From the NCBI GenBank assembly GCA_049792815.1, contig JBARBG010000017.1, positions 1 to 15,378 on the forward strand: a stretch of 15,378 nucleotides of DNA, read 5' to 3'. The first letter of the stretch is position 1; each line of letters starts with the position of its first letter. This document shows positions 5,743 to 14,393 of the stretch, in pieces. The stretch is from DAIDKA01 sp049792815 (GTDB lineage: Bacteria > Pseudomonadota > Gammaproteobacteria > Steroidobacterales > Steroidobacteraceae). The position numbers were made by a program, and so were the translations under genes. The notes beneath the pieces are model-generated. The model saw only the letters and a list, made by a program, of their open reading frames with translations. It had not been told where the DNA came from and ran no database searches.

Positions 5743-8271
5743 ATGGATAACATCCGCATCGGAGCATTTGAGATCTTCCCATCGGAGCGCATGCTGTGCG
5801 CGGCGGGTAAACCCGTTGAGCTAGGTGCGCGCGCCTTTGATCTGCTGCTGGTCCTGGTCGAGCAGCACGGGCGACTGGTCCACAAGAACACGCTGCTCGA
5901 GCGCGTCTGGCCACGCCTCGTCGTTGATGAAAACAATCTTCCGGCGCAGATCGCGAGCCTCAGACGCGTGCTCGGTGCCGGGGCCATACGCACCGTGCCG
6001 GGATTCGGCTACCGTCTGGAACTTGAGGTGTCGGCGGCCCCGGGGCCGGACACGAGCGCACCGACCGCAGTGCGCGAACACAGCGTGCCGCGGCTGGCCG
6101 TATCACGGCGCACCTGGCCGAACCGGCTGGGGCCGCTGGTCGGACGGGACAGCGACGTGCGCGACGTGCAGGAGGCGCTCACGCGCTCCTCGCTGGTTAC
6201 CATTGTGGGCATCGCCGGCGTGGGCAAGACCCGACTTGCCCAGGAAATTCTGGCGCGCGAGTCGGCGGTACCGCAGGCCGCGGTGGCATGGGTCGCGCTT
6301 GGACCTCTGGAGAAGATTGAACTTGTCTACTCCGCCATCGCCGTGGCGCTTGGACTGTCGCTTCCTGAAGGCCAGGACGCCTTGGCGGCGCTACGGCAGG
6401 CGCTCGAAGATGTGCCGCTGCTGTTGATTCTGGATTGCGCCGAGCATCTGGGCGACACCCTGGCCACCCCGCTGGCGGAGTTGATCTCACAGACCCAGGC
6501 GCTGCGTGTGCTGGTGACGAGTCAGGCGCCGCTGGGAGTCGCCGGCGAACTCGTCTACCGGCTCTCGGTGCTGCCCGTTCCCGAGGCGGGGATTCCCGCC
6601 GCGCAGGCTGCGCAGTACGCGGGCGTCATGTTGTTTGCGCAGCGGGCCGCGGCGGCTGATCAAAAATTTCAACTTACTGAAGCGAACGCGCCGCTGGTAA
6701 GCACTATCTGCCGACGGCTGGATGGCATTCCGCTCGCGCTCGAACTGGCAGCGGCCCGGGTTCCCGCCCTGGGGCTCGCCAATCTGCTCGAGCGGCTTGA
6801 TGACAGATTTCGGCTGCTGCGGGGCCCCGGTCGGCAGTCCGATCCACGTCATGGCGCCCTGCATGCTGCTTTCGACTGGAGTTACGGCCTGCTTACGGCC
6901 GCGGAGCAGCGCGTCTTCAACCGGCTCGGCACCTTCGCCGGCAGCTTTTCGCTCAATGCCGCCGCGCGCTGTGTCGCCGACAGCGACATCGACGCCGCCG
7001 AGGCCATCGACCTGGTCGGCCGACTCGTGGACCGGTCGCTGGTGGCCGCGCTGGCGGTGGATCCGCCGCGCTACATCTTGCTTGAAACCGCGCGGGCCTA
7101 CGCTTTGGACAAGCTTGCGGCGGGAGGTGACCTGCAGACGGCCGGGGAGCGCATGGCCGCCACCGTTCTGGAGCTGCTCGACGTGGCCTACGCGGAATAC
7201 TGGTCGCTGGATGAGGCGATATGGTTGCATCGCTACGAGCCTGAACTTGCCAATGTGCGCGCCGCCATGGATTGGGCCATTCGCCACGAAAGTGAACTCG
7301 GCGTGTCGTTATATGGCTCGGCGTGGCCACTGTTCGTCGAGACCGACCTGCATGCCGAAGGCCGCGCACGCTACTCGCGGGTGCTCGCCTTGCTGTCCGA
7401 TGGCGTGCCGCGCAACCGCATTGGCCGCTTCTGGGAGGCCATCAGCGTCTACGACTCGACCCGGCAGCGGGACCGGGCGCATTACGCCGCGGAGCTTGCC
7501 GCCGAAATGTATGCGGCGACGAATGAACCCCGCTCCCATTACTTCGCATTGATGCAGCTGGCCGCAAACTGGCGCGTGGCGGCGGACACCGCGCGCACGG
7601 CTTTCGCCGGGGCAAAGCAACTCGAAGATCCCGGCTGGCCGGCGCGGCTGCTGGCCCATGGCGCCTTGACCGAAGGCGCCATGCTCATGGAGGCGGGGCG
7701 CTTCGTGGAAGCGCGTGCCGCCTATCAGCGCGCCGTGCGACTCTCGTTGACGACGAGCGAGCGCCAGGCACTGGCGGCCAGCGTGAGTATCGTGGAGCTT
7801 GATATCGCCTGTGGCGACGTCGCCGGTGCGCTGCAGCTGGGTCGGCCCATGCTCCTGAGTCTGCGCCACCTGGGCAGCCGGGAGACTCAGTTTGAACTGC
7901 TGGCGCTGATCTTCAGTGCGCTGCTGATATGCGGCGCGATCGACGAGGCGCGCGCCACGGGCGCAGAAATCCATGAACTCGCATCAAGGCTCGACACCCG
8001 GGAGCTGTACAAGGTGCTCGATGCGATGACTTTGCTGGCATGTGTCGACCAGCGTTATGGGGCGGCGCTGCGCGTTGCGGGCTGCTCCGATGAAGCTCAC
8101 GAGGCCCGTGCGCAATCACGTCGACGTCCGGTCGAAAAGCGCATGCGTGCCGACGCGCTCAAGGCGCTGGCCGAACACCTGGGGCCACAGTGGGATGCCG
8201 CGGGCGCACAAAGCCCGGGTGCGGTGGATGAGCTGGCGGCCTGTTCGCTGGCGCTGGGGCTTTCCGCCTGA
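5743..8271 (+). CDS. OmpR-type winged-helix / STAND ATPase transcriptional regulator
   Basis: An 842-residue cytosolic regulator. Residues 1-95 form an OmpR/PhoB-type DNA-binding winged helix (RAFDLLLVLVEQHGRLVHKNTLLERVW, then the wing TVPGFGYRLE). Residues about 130-350 form an AfsR/NB-ARC-like ATPase: VGRDSDV, Walker A GIAGVGKT (156-163), Walker B LLLILDCAEHL (226-236), TSQAPLG (259-265) and GIPLALELAAAR (328-339). The rest is an alpha-helical TPR-like sensor region. There is no receiver domain, so it is not a two-component partner. In relatives the Walker B reads LDNCEH and the next motif TSR; here it is LDCAEH and TSQ. I chose ATG 5743 because the DNA-binding domain begins there; an upstream ATG at 5707 would add 12 residues. 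The ligand is unknown. Confidence 0.9.
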   Translation: MDNIRIGAFEIFPSERMLCAAGKPVELGARAFDLLLVLVEQHGRLVHKNTLLERVWPRLVVDENNLPAQIASLRRVLGAGAIRTVPGFGYRLELEVSAAPGPDTSAPTAVREHSVPRLAVSRRTWPNRLGPLVGRDSDVRDVQEALTRSSLVTIVGIAGVGKTRLAQEILARESAVPQAAVAWVALGPLEKIELVYSAIAVALGLSLPEGQDALAALRQALEDVPLLLILDCAEHLGDTLATPLAELISQTQALRVLVTSQAPLGVAGELVYRLSVLPVPEAGIPAAQAAQYAGVMLFAQRAAAADQKFQLTEANAPLVSTICRRLDGIPLALELAAARVPALGLANLLERLDDRFRLLRGPGRQSDPRHGALHAAFDWSYGLLTAAEQRVFNRLGTFAGSFSLNAAARCVADSDIDAAEAIDLVGRLVDRSLVAALAVDPPRYILLETARAYALDKLAAGGDLQTAGERMAATVLELLDVAYAEYWSLDEAIWLHRYEPELANVRAAMDWAIRHESELGVSLYGSAWPLFVETDLHAEGRARYSRVLALLSDGVPRNRIGRFWEAISVYDSTRQRDRAHYAAELAAEMYAATNEPRSHYFALMQLAANWRVAADTARTAFAGAKQLEDPGWPARLLAHGALTEGAMLMEAGRFVEARAAYQRAVRLSLTTSERQALAASVSIVELDIACGDVAGALQLGRPMLLSLRHLGSRETQFELLALIFSALLICGAIDEARATGAEIHELASRLDTRELYKVLDAMTLLACVDQRYGAALRVAGCSDEAHEARAQSRRRPVEKRMRADALKALAEHLGPQWDAAGAQSPGAVDELAACSLALGLSA

Positions 8272-8342
8272 AGGCCGGACCCATGCACGGCGAGTGGCCG
8301 CGGTGGGTTCTGGTAAGCTTCTTCACAACTAGGGGAGGCGTC

Positions 8343-8543
8343 ATGAAATTTGCGGGCATGTACTTTGTTGGATTTGTCATCCTCCTGGGCGGGCTGCTCG
8401 CGGGATTGTGGAAACTGGGCATTCTGGCGCGCATCGGCGCCACCTGGACGGTGATCGGAATCGCCATCGCGCTGGGTCTTGGCATCATGATCGCCGTCAG
8501 CAACAGCGGTACCAAGGAAAACATCCAGATCGACCGCAAGTAA
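8343..8543 (+). CDS. small two-TM membrane protein
   Basis: A 66-residue protein with two hydrophobic segments (about 5-27 and 34-52) joined by a short loop and ending in a charged tail KENIQIDRK. AGGGGAGG lies 4 nt before ATG 8343, which favours this start over an upstream one at 8283. I do not recognise a named family; the even hydrophobicity and strong ribosome site argue for a real gene. Its stop lies 7 nt before the aldo/keto reductase start, so the two are probably co-transcribed. Confidence 0.75.
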   Translation: MKFAGMYFVGFVILLGGLLAGLWKLGILARIGATWTVIGIAIALGLGIMIAVSNSGTKENIQIDRK

Positions 8544-8550
8544 CTGCGCC

Positions 8551-9498
<948 letters not shown>

Positions 9499-9522
9499 CC
9501 CGTTGGAGCGCACCGCCGCGCT

Positions 9523-9978
9523 TCAGAACTTTTCGGTCACAATCGGTTTGCCGGTTTCCAGCAGCGACTTGAGGTTCGAAAGGATCTTGGGCCAGCCGCC
9601 CGATACGGCGACGATGAGCTTGGAATCCGGCTTCGCACTGGTGTGCGTCACGGTGAGCTTCACGATCTCGCCCGTGGGCTCCAGGTCAAAGCTGCAGCGG
9701 GCGGGGCCTTCGGCCTTCAGCTCCGGACGCAGTTCATGCTCCCACTGTATGACGAGCCTGCGCGGTGGATCGACTTCCAGCACTTTGCCGTGATCGGCAA
9801 TGCGACCGTCCGCAAACTTAAGCTGCCAGGCGGACCCCGATTTCCACTCCGAGGCGAAGTCCATGCCGAACCAGTATTGCCGGGTGAACTGCGGCTGGGT
9901 CAGCGTGGCCCAGAGCCGTTCGGCACTGGTGCGGATGTAGGTCACGTAGACGAAAGTGCTTTGGGCGGCCTCATTCAT
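9523..9978 (-). CDS. SRPBCC / AHSA1-like family protein
   Basis: A 151-residue single START-like (SRPBCC) domain. Family features are FVYVTYIRTSAERLWATLTQPQFTRQYWFG at the N-terminus, DHGKVLEVDPPRRLVIQWEHE in the middle and the C-terminal helix SGGWPKILSNLKSLLETG. Such proteins bind hydrophobic ligands or act as Hsp90 co-chaperone-like domains; the role here is unknown. The ATG overlaps the end of the ArsR gene by 8 nt (9971-9978), a pairing often seen in proteobacteria and typical of translational coupling. Confidence 0.93.
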   Translation of the reverse strand: MNEAAQSTFVYVTYIRTSAERLWATLTQPQFTRQYWFGMDFASEWKSGSAWQLKFADGRIADHGKVLEVDPPRRLVIQWEHELRPELKAEGPARCSFDLEPTGEIVKLTVTHTSAKPDSKLIVAVSGGWPKILSNLKSLLETGKPIVTEKF

Positions 9979-10294
9979 GGTGGTCCTCCTCGAGGGTTCT
10001 CTTCAGCGCCGAAAGCGCGCGCAGATGACTGCGCTGGAATTTGCTGATCCAGCGTTCGGCCATGGCATTGATGGGCACGGGATTGATGAAGTGCAGCTTC
10101 TCGCGCCCCTGTCGCTGCACGGCAACGAGGTTGGCGTTTTTCAGGATCGACAGATGCTTGCTCACCGCCTGACGGGTCATGTCCAGCGCCGCGCACAGCT
10201 CGTTCAATGTCTGTCCGTTGCGCTGCTGCAGGCGGTCAAGCAGCGTGCGGCGACTGGCATCGGCCAGGGCCCGGAAAACCTCGTCCTCGCTCAT
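9971..10294 (-). CDS. ArsR-family HTH repressor
   Basis: A 107-residue winged-helix regulator beginning MSEDEVFRALADASRRTLLDRLQQRNGQ, with the recognition helix region DMTRQAVSKHLSILKNANLV and the wing VQRQGREKLHFIN. No metal-binding Cys cluster typical of arsenic or cadmium sensors is seen, so it belongs to the group paired with AHSA1-like genes. I chose ATG 10294 over a TTG at 10309 because the -10 hexamer lies at 10301-10306. There is no Shine-Dalgarno, and the predicted mRNA would begin at about the ATG. A palindrome in its own promoter points to autorepression. Confidence 0.9.
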   Translation of the reverse strand: MSEDEVFRALADASRRTLLDRLQQRNGQTLNELCAALDMTRQAVSKHLSILKNANLVAVQRQGREKLHFINPVPINAMAERWISKFQRSHLRALSALKRTLEEDHHE

Positions 10295-10300
10295 TCGGAT

Positions 10301-10328
10301 ATTATGCAACCAAATGGTTGCATGTCAA
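10301..10328 (-). promoter_or_regulatory. arsR promoter with embedded 18-bp palindromic operator
   Basis: On the minus strand TTGACA (10323-10328) is followed after 16 bp by CATAAT (10301-10306). TGCAACCA-N2-TGGTTGCA (10305-10322) is a perfect palindrome filling the spacer and overlapping the edge of the -10. The -10 lies 6 nt before the arsR ATG, so the transcript should be leaderless. A repressor here would block RNA polymerase directly; the ArsR product is the obvious candidate. Confidence 0.85.
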
Positions 10329-10333
10329 GGCGC

Positions 10334-10367
10334 AAAAAAGGGCCATGCACGGGCATCGCCCTTTTTT
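10334..10367 (-). terminator. strong intrinsic terminator after the VOC gene
   Basis: The arms AAAAAAGGGC (10334-10343) and GCCCTTTTTT (10358-10367) pair perfectly, and the inner ATGC/GCAT (10345-10348 with 10353-10356) extends the stem. On the minus strand it begins 3 nt after the VOC stop and ends in a T-run. It separates that gene from the arsR promoter that follows. Confidence 0.9.
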
Positions 10368-10370
10368 GTT

Positions 10371-10736
10371 TCAACCGTGGTGGAAGGCGTTGAGCTTGTT
10401 GCCCTCCGGGTCACGGAAATAGGCGGCGTAGAAGCCGCCGCCGCGGTCTCCCGGGGCGCCTTCATCCTTGCCACCCAGGCTCATCGCGATTTTGTAGATC
10501 CTATCGACCTGGCCGGAATCCTTGGCCGCAAGCGCCGCCATGACACCGTTGCCCACTGTCGCCGCATTGCCGTCAGCCGGCTTGATCACGAACAGCATGG
10601 CGGAGTTTGGCGCTCCCCAGGCGATGAATTTTTCTGTTTCCATGGTGCGCGAGGCGCCCAGTTCTTTCGCCAGCGCGTCATAGAACGCGGCGGATCGGGC
10701 GAGGTTATTGGTGCCGAGCGTGATGTATCCGAGCAT
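10371..10736 (-). CDS. VOC superfamily (glyoxalase-like) protein
   Basis: A 121-residue single VOC-domain protein. LGYITLGTNNLARSAAFYDALAKELGA is the first beta-alpha-beta module, and GGGFYAAYFRDPEGNKLNAF the last, with Glu in the DPEGN motif where metal-binding VOC members place a ligand. I chose ATG 10736 because AAGGGG lies 7-8 nt upstream; a longer frame to 10796 adds 20 unlikely residues. Members include dioxygenases, lyases and resistance proteins, and this one cannot be assigned further. It is followed at once by an intrinsic terminator, so it is monocistronic. Confidence 0.92.
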   Translation of the reverse strand: MLGYITLGTNNLARSAAFYDALAKELGASRTMETEKFIAWGAPNSAMLFVIKPADGNAATVGNGVMAALAAKDSGQVDRIYKIAMSLGGKDEGAPGDRGGGFYAAYFRDPEGNKLNAFHHG

Positions 10737-10800
10737 ATGCAATCCCCTTGAGCAAGAAACGATAAAAACGTTAGCACCGCGTTCGGACCCGGACAAGCAT

Positions 10801-10806
10801 TACAAT
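10801..10806 (+). promoter_or_regulatory. -10-like TACAAT just before the ClC gene
   Basis: TACAAT matches the consensus at five of six positions and ends 7 nt before ATG 10814. No convincing -35 is seen 16-18 bp upstream. With no Shine-Dalgarno before the ATG, a leaderless transcript is possible. Confidence 0.4.
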
Positions 10807-10813
10807 TGGCACG

Positions 10814-12154
10814 ATGAATCTTCCCTCCGCCAGACAGGTTGCGCAGCGGACCCAGCGCTCGCTGCTTTCGGCTGGGCAGTGGCGTGCGCGGTTGGTGGTC
10901 TGGGCTGGTGGCGCCGCCGTGGGCGGCATGGCCGTGGCCTTCGCCAAGTGCGCCGATCTAGCGCTGGCCGGGCTGCACCGTATGACGCATGCCGTGTACT
11001 GGCTGCCGTATTTGCTGGCGCCGTTCGGATTTGCCACCTTGAGTTTCCTCACGCGCCGGTATTTCGCCGGCGCGGAGGGCAGCGGTATCCCGCAGACCAT
11101 ATTCGCTTTGACCCCTGAGGCCGGTGCCGTGGGTGAGCGCCTGCTGCGGGTGCGGGTGGCGGTCGGCCGCATGCTGCTGGCGGTCGCCGGACTGCTGTGC
11201 GGCGGTTCAATTGGTCGCGAAGGGCCTACCGTGCATGTCGGTGCCATCATCACCCGGGCGCTCGCCCGCTTCATGCCTCACGGCGGCACTCAGGCCCAGC
11301 AGCGCGCGATGGTTCTCGCCGGCGGCGCGGCCGGGGTCGCCGCAGCCTTCAATACCCCGCTGGCGGGTATCGTTTTTGCCATCGAAGAGCTGTCGCGCTC
11401 CTTCGAGGAGCGGGCCAGCGGCACGGCCCTGACGGCGGTCATCATTTCCGGGGTCATGGCGATCGCACTGATCGGGGACTACACCTACTTCGGTCAGCCC
11501 GGTGTGGTGACGGTGCCGAGCGTGCTTGCCGCAACGACAATCTCGGTGGCCATTGCCGGCGGGCTCGTCGGGGGGCTTTTCAGTCGCATCGCCCTCATCG
11601 GTGTAATGCACTTGCCCGCGACCCTGGGGCGCATCCGGCGCAACCGCCCCGAAGTGTTCGCCTTCCTGTGCGGACTGGCGGTGGCGGGAATCGCCGCGGC
11701 CAGCGGCGGGTTGACCTATGGCACGGGCTATGATGAAGCCCGCAGCATCCTCGTGTCCGGGGCGCATCTGCCCTGGTACTACGCACCGGCGCGTGCGGCA
11801 GCCACTCTGGCGGCGTTTTTCAGCGGCGTGCCCGCGGGCATACTGTCGCCCTCCCTGTCCGTGGGTGCGGGTCTGGGCCAGACCATGGCCGACTTCGCGC
11901 ACGAGCCCAGCGCGGTGCCCTTTGCCATTCTCGGTATGTGTGGCTGTCTGGCCGGCGTCACGCAGGCGCCCCTCACCTCCCTGGTGATTGTGATGGAGAT
12001 GACCACGCAGCATGCGATGGTGCTGCCCCTCATGATCACCGCCGCCATTGGCACGGCTGTCTCGAAGCTGCTTACGCCCCCGCTGTACCAGACGCTGGCG
12101 CAACGCTATGCGCCCGCTCCAGGCGCGAATTCAACCGGGCGCTTGCATGAGTAG
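10814..12154 (+). CDS. ClC-family chloride transporter (probable H+/Cl- antiporter)
   Basis: A 446-residue polytopic inner-membrane protein of core ClC length without CBS domains. The ion-binding motifs are present: GSGIP (89-93, Ser90), GREGP (134-138, gating Glu136), IEEL (190-193, Glu192 at the proton-glutamate position), GILSPSLSVGAG (342-353) and Tyr425 (PPLYQTL). Having both glutamates fits a proton-coupled antiporter rather than a channel, and the Tyr argues against the fluoride-exporting subgroup. The third motif is GILSP where GxFxP is usual, so the Phe is replaced by Leu344. Roles in acid resistance or anion balance are known for relatives. There is no good ribosome site at the start. 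Confidence 0.95.
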   Translation: MNLPSARQVAQRTQRSLLSAGQWRARLVVWAGGAAVGGMAVAFAKCADLALAGLHRMTHAVYWLPYLLAPFGFATLSFLTRRYFAGAEGSGIPQTIFALTPEAGAVGERLLRVRVAVGRMLLAVAGLLCGGSIGREGPTVHVGAIITRALARFMPHGGTQAQQRAMVLAGGAAGVAAAFNTPLAGIVFAIEELSRSFEERASGTALTAVIISGVMAIALIGDYTYFGQPGVVTVPSVLAATTISVAIAGGLVGGLFSRIALIGVMHLPATLGRIRRNRPEVFAFLCGLAVAGIAAASGGLTYGTGYDEARSILVSGAHLPWYYAPARAAATLAAFFSGVPAGILSPSLSVGAGLGQTMADFAHEPSAVPFAILGMCGCLAGVTQAPLTSLVIVMEMTTQHAMVLPLMITAAIGTAVSKLLTPPLYQTLAQRYAPAPGANSTGRLHE

Positions 12155-12217
12155 ATCAGGGCGGGGCGGATGACGAGTTCGTAGCGGTGGCTGGGCTTCA
12201 TGGGCTAATGTTCCGCC

Positions 12218-12670
12218 ATGCCCCGCTCCGATTCCGACTACATGCGCGAGGCCATGATCCTGGCGACGCAGGCTGGTGAGCGCGGCGAAGTGCCCGTGGG
12301 CGCGCTGCTGGTGCTCGGGGAGCGGGTGATTGCTCAGGGCAGCAATTGCCCCATCACCACGCATGATCCGACCGCGCATGCGGAGATTGAAGTCCTGCGC
12401 GCCGGCGGCAAGGCCCTGGGCAGCTACCGCCTCAGCGACACGACGCTGTATGTGACCCTGGAGCCGTGCGCCATGTGCGCGGCGGCCATGGTGCATGCGC
12501 GCGTGCGCCGCGTGGTGTTTGGTGCCTGGGACCCGCACGCCGGTGCCGCGGGCAGCATCGTCGATGTCTTCCGGCTGCCCGGACTGAATCACCGTGTCGA
12601 TGTCTTCGGCGGCGTGCTCAGCGAGGCGTGCGGCGCGCAGCTGCAGGAGTTTTTTGCCAAGCGCCGCTGA
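12218..12670 (+). CDS. tadA: tRNA-specific adenosine deaminase TadA
   Basis: A 150-residue zinc deaminase. Zinc ligands are His54 and Cys84/Cys87 in the HAE (54-56) and PCAMC (83-87) motifs, with Glu56 as the proton shuttle. EVPVGALLV (24-32) and ARVRRVVFGAWDPHAGAAGS (94-113) are TadA hallmarks. It converts A34 to inosine in tRNA-Arg(ACG), and is essential in many bacteria. The start lacks a Shine-Dalgarno; a weak -10-like TAATGT lies 6 nt before ATG. It converges on mltF with a 7-nt gap. Other cytidine/guanine deaminases share the zinc motif but not the flanking TadA segments. Confidence 0.95.
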   Translation: MPRSDSDYMREAMILATQAGERGEVPVGALLVLGERVIAQGSNCPITTHDPTAHAEIEVLRAGGKALGSYRLSDTTLYVTLEPCAMCAAAMVHARVRRVVFGAWDPHAGAAGSIVDVFRLPGLNHRVDVFGGVLSEACGAQLQEFFAKRR

Positions 12671-12677
12671 GGTCGGA

Positions 12678-14135
12678 TCAGGCCGCGGGCCGTCCGACCC
12701 AGGTGGCGTCCGGATTGGCGCTCGCCGGTTGCACCTTGGCAGCATTGCCGGGCTGCCATTCCAGCAGTTTCAGGAAGCGCTGGATGTGATCGACGAACTG
12801 CGCGGGCTCTGTGCCGCGTGCGAAACCATGTTTGAGTCGCTCGTACCAGTTCTCATCGGCCAGCAGCGGCAGCTGCTCGCGCACGTCCTGCCAGGAATCC
12901 GGATTCTTGCCGCGCATCTGTGCCAGACGGCGCGCGTCTTCAAGATGGCCGTAGCCCACGTTGTAGGCCGCGATCGCCAGCCAGGTACGGTCCGGCTCGG
13001 GCACATGCGCCGGCACCTTGGCGCGCACCTCCTGGAAATAACGCGCGCCGGCGAGAATGTTTTCGCGGGCGTCCGAGCGGTCCTCCACGCCCAGTTCATC
13101 GGCGGTGTTCGAGGTCAGCATCATCATGCCTGAGGCGCCCATCGATGACTGCGCCTCCGGATCCCACTTGGACTCCTGGTAACCGATTGCCGCCAGCAGG
13201 CGCCAGTCGATGCCGGTCTGCTCCGAGGCCTCCTCGAACCAGGCACGGTACTGGGGCAGCCGCGCGTCCAGGTCGTGATGGAACTGGCGCGTGTCTTCAT
13301 AAGCCAGCACGCGACGATCCTGCACGGGCGGCGTCAGCAGGGCCAGGAGCCGGCCCGACTGCTGCGCGGCGGCGACAAAGTCGTTCACTGCGGCATAAAG
13401 GTCCGGGTCCGTGCGCCGCACCACCCACTGCACCGGACGCGACTCGGGCAGCGAAAACGCGGGGATCACATCCGGATACAGGTGGCGGGCGTAGGCGTAT
13501 TCGTTGGCATCCACCACCGCATAGTCCCCGGCACCGTTTTGAATGTCCTGCACCGGATCCACGCCGTGCGGGGAGACCGCGGTCCAGGCCAGCTTGGGGA
13601 ACAGCCGGGCCTTCAGCCGCTGCAGCATCGCCTCCTGGGGACTGCCGGCCCTGACCAGCAGCTGCAATGATCCCAGATCCTGCGCGGAAGGCTCGTCGTC
13701 GCCCCGGCGGTACACCACCAGCTGGGGAATATGGTCGTAGACGGCCGCGGCATTGCCCACCTGCGCCCAGCTTGAGTCGGAGGTTATTTGCGCTGCAGCA
13801 ATATCGGCGCGACCGGCCGCGAGCTCGGCGCGCATCAACGCCTGGCTGGCGACGGGATAGATGTACAGGTCGAACCCCTGCTGGCGGGCGAACTCCTGCG
13901 CCAGGCGAAATTCCAGGCCCTCGGTACCCCGAGTGCCCTTGGTATAGGTGGTCGGACCCTCCAGGGTCACCACGCGCAGCTCGCCCTTGCCACGAACCGG
14001 GTTCACTGACCGGGGCGAGGGCGAATAGCTGCTCGCGACCAGGACCATCATGGCAACCGCGGCCATGACACACCGGGTGACCTGTCTGCCCTTAGAGAAC
14101 CGGTAGAACGACTCCATGGTCAACAATCGACTCAT
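12678..14135 (-). CDS. mltF: membrane-bound lytic murein transglycosylase F
   Basis: A 485-residue protein with an N-terminal hydrophobic signal/anchor (about 21-37), a periplasmic SBP_bac_3-type solute-binding-like domain (about 50-270, starting GELRVVTLEGPTTY) and an SLT lysozyme-like domain (about 295-460). Catalytic Glu321 lies in IGYQESKWDP, followed by SSMGASGMMMLT and IAAYNVGYGHLEDA, all family hallmarks. It cleaves peptidoglycan glycan strands at the outer envelope, making 1,6-anhydro-muramic ends. I chose ATG 14135 because GAGG lies 6 nt upstream; a GTG at 14141 is less likely. No lipobox Cys is seen in the signal region. Confidence 0.95.
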   Translation of the reverse strand: MSRLLTMESFYRFSKGRQVTRCVMAAVAMMVLVASSYSPSPRSVNPVRGKGELRVVTLEGPTTYTKGTRGTEGLEFRLAQEFARQQGFDLYIYPVASQALMRAELAAGRADIAAAQITSDSSWAQVGNAAAVYDHIPQLVVYRRGDDEPSAQDLGSLQLLVRAGSPQEAMLQRLKARLFPKLAWTAVSPHGVDPVQDIQNGAGDYAVVDANEYAYARHLYPDVIPAFSLPESRPVQWVVRRTDPDLYAAVNDFVAAAQQSGRLLALLTPPVQDRRVLAYEDTRQFHHDLDARLPQYRAWFEEASEQTGIDWRLLAAIGYQESKWDPEAQSSMGASGMMMLTSNTADELGVEDRSDARENILAGARYFQEVRAKVPAHVPEPDRTWLAIAAYNVGYGHLEDARRLAQMRGKNPDSWQDVREQLPLLADENWYERLKHGFARGTEPAQFVDHIQRFLKLLEWQPGNAAKVQPASANPDATWVGRPAA

Positions 14136-14296
14136 GGGCACCTCACTTGAAGCCTTCAGGTTGGGCTAGAATACCAGCCGCGGACCCCGCGCAGGCCCAC
14201 GGTGCGACAGAACCCGGCTGGATTATGTCCAACGGTCCCTCTAGCGTGCAAGTGATTGTTTTCAAAACGAAAAAACTGTGCGGGCCATCGCAACCC

Positions 14297-14389
14297 GGAG
14301 AGGTACCGAAGTGGTCACAACGGCGCCGACTCGAAATCGGATGGTCGGGTAATTCCGGCACGTGGGTTCGAATCCCACCCTCTCCGCCA
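14297..14389 (+). tRNA. tRNA-Ser (anticodon CGA)
   Basis: Acceptor arms GGAGAGG (14297-14303) and CCTCTCC (14379-14385) pair, followed by discriminator G and encoded CCA. The anticodon loop (14330-14336) carries CGA at 14332-14334, reading UCG. The T arm is GTGGG-TTCGAAT-CCCAC (14362-14378). A long variable arm with a GTCGG/CCGGC stem marks it as class II serine. The outermost anticodon-stem pair appears to be a G-A mismatch. The 14142-14296 gap before it shows no clear promoter. Confidence 0.97.
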
Positions 14390-14393
14390 ATTT

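Noticed and set aside
6487..7287. 266-residue minus-strand frame inside the STAND gene
   Set aside because: It is antisense to conserved ATPase and helical segments, with no recognisable domain or ribosome site.
11207..12103. 298-residue minus-strand frame inside the ClC gene
   Set aside because: Composition is Arg/Gly/His-rich as expected of a shadow, and the ClC motifs are on the plus strand.
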